Positions 1 through 5,536 of a stretch of DNA of 5,627 bases are shown here, in pieces. Below the pieces are notes generated by a model, which made no database searches, was not told the DNA's origin, and saw only the letters and a program-made list of their open reading frames with translations. A program made the translations under genes and the position numbers. The stretch is from Treponema sp. (GTDB lineage: Bacteria; Spirochaetota; Spirochaetia; Treponematales; Breznakiellaceae), in contig JAISPH010000134.1 of the NCBI GenBank assembly GCA_031275035.1, positions 1 to 5,627 on the forward strand, in the 5' to 3' direction. Position 1 is the stretch's first letter; each line of letters opens with the position of its first letter.

Positions 1-645
1 GACGGCAGTTTCCGGGGGGCCCTGGACCTGAGCCGGCATAATCCGCGGCTGGCGGTAACGGGCATTCCCGGCACCATCGACAACAACATCTTCGGCAGCC
101 AGTATACCCTGGGCCACGATACCGCCCTTAACAAGCTGGTAAATTATATCGACGATATTTCCGACACCGCCATGGCGCTGCCCGGCCGGGTGTTCTTTGT
201 GGAAACCCTGGGGGCCTTTGAAAGTTACTTTCCCATGGCCGCGGTGCTCATGGGCATGGCCGATTTCGGCGTATTGTACGAGCCCCGGACTTCCGGCGAA
301 GAGATCCTCCGCAGGGTCGCCGAATGCCGGGAAAAGGCGCAGCGGAGCTATGTGCTTGTTACCTTTGCCGAGGAGTCAAGGCAGATGTTCGAGGCGGCGG
401 ATCTGGTACGGGAGAAGCTCAAGGTAAATGTAAAGTGCAACCTCCTGGGTTTTCAGCAGCGCGGAGGAGTCCCCACCGCCCGGGACCGGATGCACGCCGC
501 CGCCTTTGCCAGGCACGCCCTGGCCGCCATAGAGGAGGGGCTTCTGAAAAAGTATGTGGTGTATTTCAACGGAGTTTACGCTTACCGGGATCTTGAGGAC
601 GCCCGGCGGAAGAAAATTTTTGACAATTACGGCTTCGACCGGTAA
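1..645 (+). CDS. pfkA: 6-phosphofructokinase, ATP-type, 5'-truncated by window edge
   Basis: This enzyme phosphorylates fructose 6-phosphate to fructose 1,6-bisphosphate, the committed step of glycolysis, in the cytoplasm. The frame is open from base 1, and 214 residues are visible. The first residues, DGSFRGA, match the GGDGS nucleotide-binding motif near residue 103 of E. coli PfkA (320 residues), so about 100 N-terminal residues are missing. GIPGTIDNN (21-29) carries the catalytic Asp (D27, E. coli D127). R63 matches substrate-binding R162, and QRGG with DR (R154, R163) matches R243 and R252. The two glycines that separate ATP- from pyrophosphate-dependent enzymes (G2 and G24, E. coli G104 and G124) are both Gly, so ATP use is inferred. 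Oddities are N29 where E. coli has D129, and the MGR motif reading LGA (70-72). It converges with the GatB-GatD gene. The symbol assumes PfkA-type orthology. Family call is firm; cofactor less so. Confidence 0.92.
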   Translation, partial: DGSFRGALDLSRHNPRLAVTGIPGTIDNNIFGSQYTLGHDTALNKLVNYIDDISDTAMALPGRVFFVETLGAFESYFPMAAVLMGMADFGVLYEPRTSGEEILRRVAECREKAQRSYVLVTFAEESRQMFEAADLVREKLKVNVKCNLLGFQQRGGVPTARDRMHAAAFARHALAAIEEGLLKKYVVYFNGVYAYRDLEDARRKKIFDNYGFDR

Positions 646-713
646 AGGCGAACAAGACCGTAACCGGCGGAAGCCGGGACGGCGGCAGGGCGCAGAGCGT
701 GTACCGGCGCAGA

Positions 714-775
714 CCTCCCGCCGGCGGCAGGGGCCGATGCCCGTCAAACGCCGGCCCGCGTCCGCCGCGGGGAGG
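714..775. terminator. Long nested GC hairpin between convergent genes
   Basis: Three stem segments pair in register: 714-719 with 770-775, 722-727 with 762-767, and 731-736 (GGGCCG) with 752-757 (CGGCCC). That is 18 GC-rich pairs with small internal loops and a 15-base apical loop. It sits in the 131-bp gap between the stop codons of the phosphofructokinase gene (645) and the oppositely oriented GatB-GatD gene (777), where a shared bidirectional terminator is expected. No T-run follows on either strand, so it is not a classic intrinsic terminator. It could instead block 3' exonucleases or act with Rho. Confidence 0.45.
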
Positions 776-776
776 A

Positions 777-3149
777 TCATTCCATAAGCCGGGCCCGCTC
801 TTCCTCGTTGTCGGCGATGATGCTGGCCGCCAGAAAACGGGCCACCGCGGTCTCGGTGGTACAGGCCCCCATGGGGACCGCCCCTTCCCGCCACAACTCC
901 CGGGAGGTGCTGTACCCGGAAAAGTCCACTATCCCCTCCTGCTGGGAGGTACAGTAGAACCGGACCTGCCGCCGCTTACCCGCGGCGAATACCCGCTTGA
1001 GGGAATAGGGACCCTCCCGGAAACCGGCGGTCCCCGTATCGTACAGTTCCAGGAAAAAATTCTTTACTCCCCGGTCCATGAGGGAGAGGAGGTAGTCGGA
1101 GCGCAGCCCCGGATAGATTCGGATTACGCACATGGAGTTGACCGCTTCCTCCAGAAGCTGGGCCAGTACGTACCGGTCCGCCTCCAGGGGGCCCGTAAGG
1201 AGGGCGGTCCCGGAAAAAACCGGCGGCCCCATATTCCAGTTTCTGAAACAGTCCCCCCCTATCCGCTCGAATTTAAGGTTCAATGGGGAGAGGACCCGGC
1301 CCCCGTGGACCACGTAGACTCCCCCCGGCTTTTTAAGGGCCAGATCCACCGCCTTTTCCATGGTCCGCCTCGCCTCGGAGGAGACCCCCGGCGGGGTGGA
1401 GGAGGCGGCCAGGACGATGGGGGCGGCGGCGCCGGCGAAGAGCCAGTAGAGGAGGGGCGCCGTATAGGGCAGGGTATCGGTGCCGTGGGCCGTTACGATG
1501 CCGTTGGCGTTCCCCGAGTTGAGCCGTTCCGCCACGGTTTCGATGAGGGCCGCCCAGTCCGAAGGCACGATCTCCTCCGAGAGGAGCCGTCCCACCTGAA
1601 CCGGTTCAAAACGGACCCTGGCCTTGTTCTTTACCAGAAGATCCCGCAGTACCCGCTCGTCCCCGCTTTCCACCGTCCCGTCTTCGGCGGTCCGGCCCGA
1701 AATGGCTCCCCCCATGGAAAGGACATAGATCAGGGAAACCGAAAGCTGCTCCCGGAGCAGCTCTTTTACCAGGGTGGGTTCCGCGAGCCCCCCGGTTTCC
1801 CGCATGATAAGCCCCGTCAAAAACTGGATGGGCCCGGCGTCCCCTTCCCGGATCCGGTTTACCTCCTGGGGGTTAGCGCCGATTACCGACTTGACCACCT
1901 CCTCTATCAGCTTCCGGTCCGCAAGCTGTTCCCAGCCCCGCTCCCTGACGATATCCCCGGGATCGCTGTCTTCTTTCAGGACCGCGGCGATCAGCTGCCT
2001 GGCGATGCTTCCGTGGATGCGGCGATCCTCAAGCATCCTGAGGATCGCCGTGAACCGTTCCGGGCTCAGGGGGGCGTTTCCCGGGGTAAAACCCAGGCGT
2101 TTAAATTCTTTTACCGCATAGATCATCCACTGGGCCGCTTCCTCAGGGGGCGCCCCCAGGAAGAGGGTTTTTTCAAAGTAGTCGGCCCGGCTTTTTTCGT
2201 CGCAGATAAATTCCCCCTGCTGGGGGCTGAGGCCGTAGTCCATAACTAGGCGGCTGCGCCGGGCTTCGGGAAGTTCCGGCGTGGCCGCCCCGGCGCCGGG
2301 CAGATCCGCATAGACAAAGGGAGGGACCTTTACCGGAATGAAACGGGGCCTCTCCCCGGCGGCGCGGATCTGGAAGGATTCGGTCTTCTGGTCCGAATCG
2401 TTCCAGATCCGGCTTTCGGGCATCACTGTACCCCCGCTGGTTACGATCTCTTCCTGCCGGAAAAGCTCGGCGTTGACCGCTTTCCAGACAAAGTTAAAGG
2501 AATTGAGGTTCCGCAGTTTTACAAAATCAACGGGCTCCTGGGGGTAGGGGGCCATGGCCACATAGGCGTTACAACGGATGCCGGTTTCCGCCGCAGGACC
2601 GGGGATGATCTCCAGATACTGGATGCGCCGCCGCAGATCCGAGAGGAAGACCCCGGTCTCCTCGCCGATTTCAAAGTCCGCCGCGGTCCGTATCCGCAGG
2701 GAGGGCATCCCCGCCCGGGAATAATCCATCCAGGTTTCGGCCTTTCCCGATTTGTTGGAGTGGATAAGCCGCCCCGCGTCTTCTTCAAGGCGGATCTCCG
2801 TAATCCGTATACGCTTCTTCCTCCGGTGGAACATGATGTCCAGGCCCCCGTCCGTCCCCAGCTTTACGGAAAGCCGGGAAAGGGCATAGCCCCCGGGAAG
2901 CGCCGGCGCGTTCCGGCTTCGCTCGTAGGGGGCCCGTTCTATGATGGTTCCCCCCAGCCCCCGGATAAGGAGACCGGCCTTTAGGGCGGCTCCGGCATTG
3001 AGAACCGGCAGGGCTCCGGGCTCTTCCCGGCATACCGGACAGGAAACCTCCGCCCCGGCGCAGCCGCAGAAGGCCTTGGTTTCCGAGGGCAAAAGGATGC
3101 GGATCTCCAGGAAAATATAGGACTTGTACACCGGCTGTACCCCCGACAC
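777..3149 (-). CDS. GatB-GatD (amidotransferase B + asparaginase-like) fusion, probable pseudoenzyme
   Basis: The 790 residues combine two tRNA-dependent amidotransferase subunits. Residues 7-310 match the GatB cradle: zinc knuckle C28, C30, C37, C40; LEEDAG (121-126); RNLNSF (213-218); PELPEARR (291-298). Residues 320-468 match the helical/YqeY tail. Residues 471-780 match GatD/type I asparaginase: LSMGGAIS (477-484), SEEIVPSDW (524-532), HGTDT (555-559), K626, CTSQ (733-736), YSTSREL (746-752). In known enzymes GatB activates Glu- or Asp-tRNA with ATP, and GatD releases ammonia from Asn or Gln. Here GatB residues H12, E150 and D192 are R17, R152 and N194, and the asparaginase nucleophile Thr12 is A482. 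Both activities are therefore probably lost, and the function is unknown. The frame is intact with no linker. It starts at GTG; a second GTG (3131-3129), 8 nt after GGGGG, fits GatB N-termini better. In-frame TAA upstream at 3158-3156. Fusion is sure, role is not. Confidence 0.9.
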   Translation of the reverse strand: MSGVQPVYKSYIFLEIRILLPSETKAFCGCAGAEVSCPVCREEPGALPVLNAGAALKAGLLIRGLGGTIIERAPYERSRNAPALPGGYALSRLSVKLGTDGGLDIMFHRRKKRIRITEIRLEEDAGRLIHSNKSGKAETWMDYSRAGMPSLRIRTAADFEIGEETGVFLSDLRRRIQYLEIIPGPAAETGIRCNAYVAMAPYPQEPVDFVKLRNLNSFNFVWKAVNAELFRQEEIVTSGGTVMPESRIWNDSDQKTESFQIRAAGERPRFIPVKVPPFVYADLPGAGAATPELPEARRSRLVMDYGLSPQQGEFICDEKSRADYFEKTLFLGAPPEEAAQWMIYAVKEFKRLGFTPGNAPLSPERFTAILRMLEDRRIHGSIARQLIAAVLKEDSDPGDIVRERGWEQLADRKLIEEVVKSVIGANPQEVNRIREGDAGPIQFLTGLIMRETGGLAEPTLVKELLREQLSVSLIYVLSMGGAISGRTAEDGTVESGDERVLRDLLVKNKARVRFEPVQVGRLLSEEIVPSDWAALIETVAERLNSGNANGIVTAHGTDTLPYTAPLLYWLFAGAAAPIVLAASSTPPGVSSEARRTMEKAVDLALKKPGGVYVVHGGRVLSPLNLKFERIGGDCFRNWNMGPPVFSGTALLTGPLEADRYVLAQLLEEAVNSMCVIRIYPGLRSDYLLSLMDRGVKNFFLELYDTGTAGFREGPYSLKRVFAAGKRRQVRFYCTSQQEGIVDFSGYSTSRELWREGAVPMGACTTETAVARFLAASIIADNEEERARLME

Positions 3150-3283
3150 GGCGGATTACGCCGGGAAACCCTCAAAGCCCCCGGCGGAATTTCTGGAAGC
3201 GTCCCGCTCCGGGCGGCCGCCTGCAGGGGGCCCGGAGAAACCTGCCCTTCAAGCGTATCACAATGCGGCGGACAGGTTAAGGC

Positions 3284-3318
3284 GGAACCGGCCGGGGCAG
3301 GCCGGTCCGGGCGGTTCC
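3284..3318. repeat. 7-bp inverted repeat
   Basis: GGAACCG (3284-3290) and CGGTTCC (3312-3318) are perfect inverted copies 21 bp apart. The intervening bases contain further CCGG repeats that could extend the stem. It may be an operator or just a product of the GC-rich composition. Confidence 0.35.
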
Positions 3319-3331
3319 GGGGTCCGGCGCT

Positions 3332-3343
3332 TTCCCGCGGGAA
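3332..3343. repeat. 12-bp perfect palindrome
   Basis: TTCCCGCGGGAA is a perfect palindrome upstream of both divergent genes. Its half-site TCCCG is shared with the palindrome in the promoter at 5537-5565, where the halves are 3 bp apart instead of adjacent. A binding site for a dimeric regulator is possible, but the evidence is only the symmetry. Confidence 0.3.
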
Positions 3344-3351
3344 TTCCGGCG

Positions 3352-3408
3352 AAAAAGCCGCCGGCGTCATGGAAAACCGTTTTGCAGGGACCCGCCGCCC
3401 GGCTTTTT
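3352..3408. other. Inverted repeat flanked by A- and T-runs
   Basis: AAAAAGCCG (3352-3360) pairs with CGGCTTTTT (3400-3408). An inner GGCG/CGCC segment can extend the stem. The A-run on one side and T-run on the other resemble bidirectional terminators. Its 3' arm overlaps the hairpin at 3393-3414, so the two structures cannot form together in one transcript. Confidence 0.4.
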
Positions 3409-3422
3409 GCGGCGCCTTTTTT
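3393..3422 (+). terminator. Intrinsic-terminator-like hairpin
   Basis: CGCCGC (3393-3398) pairs with GCGGCG (3409-3414) across a 10-base loop. Two Cs and six Ts (3417-3422) follow. This has the shape of a Rho-independent terminator for rightward transcription, but no gene lies directly upstream on this strand. It may insulate the glycosidase promoter or end a short leader transcript. Confidence 0.4.
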
Positions 3423-3424
3423 GT

Positions 3425-3453
3425 TTGACTTTTTGGCATTCTTGGGGTAATCT
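3425..3453 (+). promoter_or_regulatory. Sigma70-like promoter of the glycosidase gene
   Basis: TTGACT (3425-3430, 5 of 6 consensus) lies 17 bp from TAATCT (3448-3453). The latter keeps the most important -10 bases (first T, second A, last T). Transcription would start near 3460, giving a leader of about 40 nt before the TTG start. It directly follows the T-run of the terminator-like hairpin. Confidence 0.5.
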
Positions 3454-3460
3454 CGACAGG

Positions 3461-3482
3461 ATAGGCATGGGGCATAGGCATG
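3461..3482 (+). repeat. Direct repeat ATAGGCATG x2 in the leader
   Basis: ATAGGCATG occurs at 3461-3469 and 3474-3482, separated by GGGC. A third GGCAT sits between them (3471-3475). The repeats lie at or just after the predicted transcription start and before the ribosome binding site, where a regulator could act. They could also be chance. Confidence 0.35.
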
Positions 3483-3487
3483 TTCCG

Positions 3488-3492
3488 AGGAG
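3488..3492 (+). promoter_or_regulatory. Ribosome binding site that fixes a TTG start
   Basis: AGGAG at 3488-3492 is 6 nt before TTG at 3499-3501. An in-frame TAG at 3493-3495 excludes any earlier start, so the combination supports TTG as the initiation codon of the glycosidase gene. Confidence 0.75.
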
Positions 3493-3498
3493 TAGTGG

Positions 3499-4923
3499 TT
3501 GACAAAACGAGATTTCCCCAGAATTCACTTCTACGATCAGGATTTTGTGGATATTTATGATAAAACCTGGGCCTGGATACAGGACTGCTGGATTCCGGGG
3601 GATGAAAAAAGCTTCGGGGAGGGGAAATTTTTTGCCTATCCCGGCAGTTCTGTGGTGTATCAGATGGACGCCATCTTTTCGTCCTTTTTTCTGGTCTATT
3701 CAAACCGGATCTACCAGGCCCACCCCACGCTGGATCTCTTTTACAGCCGGCAGGAGCCCGGCGGGGCCATCCGTTCAGCCTATAACCTGGAGACGGGTCT
3801 TCCCGAAGCGGCGGAGGACAACCCCGAGGGACTGGGGCTTCCCCTCTTCGCCTGGGCCGAATTCAACCTCTACCATAAATCGGCCAACAAAAAGCGGGTC
3901 AAGGACATTATCCCGATTCTGGACAAGTATATGGGCTGGGTGGATGCGGTCTTTCGGCGGCCCAACGGCCTCTACGAGGTGCCCCTGGCCGTTACGGAGA
4001 TGATCAACGCCCCCCGGGAGGGGACGGCCTATCCCGTCGATTTTAACAGCATCATGGCCATCAACGTGCTCTATATGTCCGCCCTGGCGGATATCCTAAA
4101 CGACAAAGAGGCCAGCTTTCAGTATAAGCGCCAGTATTTTTCCCTTAAAACCAGGATCAACTCCCTGATGTGGGACCCGGCGGACGGGTTCTATTACGAT
4201 ATAGACCGGTATGAACAGCGGATTCCCGTAAAGACCCTGGCCGGTTACTGGCCCCTCCTGGCGGAGATTCCCAACGACGACAAGGCGGAGCGGATCATCG
4301 GCAAACTCTCGGACCCCCGTTTTTTCGGGGCCCCCCATCCGTTTCCCTCCCTGGCGGTCAACGAGGAAGCCTTTGACGAAAACGGCGGCGGCTACCGGGG
4401 ATCGGTGTATCCCTACCTTACCTTTATGGTGATCAAGGGACTTGAACGTTACCACCGCTGGGATCTGGCCCGGGAATGCGCCATCAGGCACCTCTACTTT
4501 GTTCTGGATTCCATGAGCCCCGACGGCAACCACCACAAGGGAAACCTCTGGGAAGCCTACCTTCCCCTTAAAGAGGGACCTGCCCAATGGCCGGGGAGAC
4601 AGGGTTTTCCCCGGTCCCAGTACCTTACCTACGACGCCCTCTCGACGATCTGCCTTACAATTGAAAATGTTGTAGGGCTTTTCATTTCCCTTCCCCGGAA
4701 AACCGTGGACTGGATCATCCCCAACCTGGAGATCATGGGGGTGGAGAATCTTTCCCTCAAAAAGAACATGATAACGATTCTGTCCAATAAGAGCGGCCGG
4801 GGCTGGGAAATTCACATGGAAAGCGAGAAGCTGTATTACTTTACCATTAACATCCTGGAAAAGAAGAAAAAGACCCTGCCCATCCCCTCGGGGAAGTGTT
4901 CCATGCTGATAGATAAGCTGTAA
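3499..4923 (+). CDS. Six-hairpin glycosidase, GH63/GH37 (MGH1-like) type
   Basis: The 474-residue protein starts at TTG, fixed by AGGAG 6 nt upstream. It has no signal peptide or membrane segment, so it should act in the cytoplasm. It resembles (alpha/alpha)6-barrel inverting hydrolases such as trehalases, GH63 alpha-glucosidases and mannosyl/glucosylglycerate hydrolases, and its length fits the last group. Landmarks are FAYPGSSVVYQMD (45-57), FAWAEFNLY (117-125), MINAPREG (168-175), VDFNS (180-184), GGGYRGSVYPYL (296-307) and NLWEAY (349-354). E352 fits the catalytic base. Relatives read MDNSPR or similar around the catalytic acid; here the Asp is I169, so the acid is unclear, with E167 and D181 as candidates. 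Residues 400-455 look like the small beta-domain that often ends six-hairpin enzymes. The substrate cannot be told. Fold class is fairly sure; family less so. Confidence 0.7.
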   Translation: MTKRDFPRIHFYDQDFVDIYDKTWAWIQDCWIPGDEKSFGEGKFFAYPGSSVVYQMDAIFSSFFLVYSNRIYQAHPTLDLFYSRQEPGGAIRSAYNLETGLPEAAEDNPEGLGLPLFAWAEFNLYHKSANKKRVKDIIPILDKYMGWVDAVFRRPNGLYEVPLAVTEMINAPREGTAYPVDFNSIMAINVLYMSALADILNDKEASFQYKRQYFSLKTRINSLMWDPADGFYYDIDRYEQRIPVKTLAGYWPLLAEIPNDDKAERIIGKLSDPRFFGAPHPFPSLAVNEEAFDENGGGYRGSVYPYLTFMVIKGLERYHRWDLARECAIRHLYFVLDSMSPDGNHHKGNLWEAYLPLKEGPAQWPGRQGFPRSQYLTYDALSTICLTIENVVGLFISLPRKTVDWIIPNLEIMGVENLSLKKNMITILSNKSGRGWEIHMESEKLYYFTINILEKKKKTLPIPSGKCSMLIDKL

Positions 4924-5056
4924 CAGGACAGGTCATTTGCTCCGGTCCCGCATATAGACGCAATTCGTATATATCACTTCTGTCTGCATATAGACGCAGT
5001 TCGTCTAATCACTCAAAGCCACATATATACGCACTTCGTCTAATCCACCGATCCCC

Positions 5057-5088
5057 GGAAGTAAAACGAATACGTGTTACGTCCACCC
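5057..5088 (-). repeat. Reversed variant unit of the array, copy 1
   Basis: GTAAAACG (5061-5068), AATA and CGTGTTAC (5073-5080) form a palindrome with one mismatch. Read on the minus strand it contains ACGTATTCGT, matching the array core ACGTACTTCGT. Its centre falls midway between the units on either side, so it keeps the array phase. It begins with a conserved GGAAGTAAA block. Confidence 0.6.
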
Positions 5089-5170
5089 GCCTGCCTATAG
5101 ATGTACTTCGTATATATCCCCGCCCCGCCGCAAATAGACGTACTTCGTATATATCGCCCCAGACCAGTCC

Positions 5171-5190
5171 CTCCGCCCCCAGCCCCGCCG
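5171..5190 (+). repeat. 20-bp spacer, copy 1 of an exact duplicate
   Basis: CTCCGCCCCCAGCCCCGCCG is identical to 5441-5460 and precedes a palindromic unit in both places. Together with the paired variant units it indicates block duplication inside the array. Confidence 0.85.
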
Positions 5191-5341
5191 TATTATATAT
5201 ATGTATTGCGTATATATCGCCTCCGCCTGCATATAGACGTATTGCGTATATATCACCCCAAAGCCGCGTATATACGCAGTTCGTATATATCACCGCCCCC
5301 AGACCCATATATATACGCAGTGCGCCTAATCGCCCAAACCC

Positions 5342-5373
5342 GGAAGTAAAGCGAATGCATGTTACATCCACCC
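5342..5373 (-). repeat. Reversed variant unit of the array, copy 2
   Basis: This 32-bp block differs from the one at 5057-5088 at four positions, all A/G transitions. They weaken the arms (GTAAAGCG against CATGTTAC) but create ATGCAT near the centre. It again sits midway in a 72-bp gap between units at 5307 and 5381, 285 bp from copy 1. Confidence 0.6.
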
Positions 5374-5440
5374 ATCCCGCGTATATACGCAGTTCGTATA
5401 TATCACCATCTCCCCGTATATAAACGTACTTCGTATATAT

Positions 5441-5460
5441 CTCCGCCCCCAGCCCCGCCG
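5441..5460 (+). repeat. 20-bp spacer, copy 2 of an exact duplicate
   Basis: Exact copy of 5171-5190, 270 bp downstream. The 15-bp difference from the 285-bp offset of the variant units is explained by an extra 15 bases just before copy 1. Confidence 0.85.
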
Positions 5461-5536
5461 CCTATACACGTACTTCGTATATATCGCCCCCATTCCGCAA
5501 ATAAACGCATCCCGTATATATTCCGCCGCTTTTTAC

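Larger units (their letters stand above)
3150..3498. other. Divergent intergenic region
   Basis: This 349-bp stretch separates the divergently transcribed GatB-GatD and glycosidase genes. The half nearer GatB-GatD (3150-3280) shows nothing I can name; I found no convincing promoter on the minus strand for that gene. The middle (3284-3422) is packed with inverted repeats, listed separately. The right end carries the promoter, a direct repeat and the ribosome binding site of the glycosidase gene. Open frames crossing the region on both strands lack family features and are taken as chance in GC-rich DNA. Confidence 0.6.
4950..5523 (+). repeat. Phased array of 15 short palindromes
   Basis: Thirteen units of about 24 bp lie at 4952-4975, 4988-5010, 5023-5045, 5095-5118, 5132-5155, 5195-5218, 5231-5254, 5268-5291, 5307-5331, 5381-5404, 5416-5441, 5462-5485 and 5499-5522. 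The typical unit has left arm TATATACG or ATAGACG, a 5-base centre (CAGTT, TACTT or CACTT), and right arm CGTATATATC. The best copies (5268 and 5381) have perfect 8-bp arms TATATACG/CGTATATA. Two reversed variant units fill the two 72-bp gaps. Centre-to-centre spacing is 35-37 bp in 11 of 14 intervals; the others are 63, 41 and 44. Spacers are C-rich on this strand and partly repeated. AT-rich arms stand out from the GC-rich surroundings. Nothing here looks coding. Function is unknown: protein-binding array, 3'-end element or inert repeat. Confidence 0.9.

Noticed and set aside
699..2249. Open reading frame of 516 codons on the plus strand
   Set aside because: It lies antisense to the GatB-GatD gene, which has clear family motifs along its whole length. 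The translation is rich in Gly, Pro and Arg with no recognisable domain, as expected for a GC-rich shadow frame.
777..3149. Functional GatB or archaeal-type GatDE amidotransferase
   Set aside because: The architecture invites this name, but the GatB metal ligands and the asparaginase nucleophile are replaced, so an active-enzyme label is not justified from sequence.
3124..3450. Open frame of 108 codons on the plus strand in the divergent intergenic region
   Set aside because: It starts inside the GatB-GatD gene, runs through the hairpins and promoter, lacks a ribosome binding site and has low-complexity Pro/Ala/Gly composition.
3499..3504. TTGACA overlapping the glycosidase start as a second -35
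   Set aside because: No acceptable -10 lies 16-18 bp downstream, and the bases are better explained as the TTG start codon plus the second codon.
2981..3703. Open frame of 240 codons on the minus strand
   Set aside because: It overlaps the starts of two well-supported genes, is Pro/Arg-rich and shows no family features.
4096..4815. Open frame of 239 codons on the minus strand
   Set aside because: It is antisense to the glycosidase gene and has no motif support.
5095..5485. loxP-like recombination sites
   Set aside because: ACTTCGTATA in several units matches ten bases of a loxP arm, but the opposite arm and the 8-bp core are absent and no recombinase gene is present, so the match is probably chance.
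4950..5523. CRISPR array
   Set aside because: The repeat units differ from one another, spacers resemble each other and some are duplicated, the repeat-to-repeat period is too short, and no cas gene is near.
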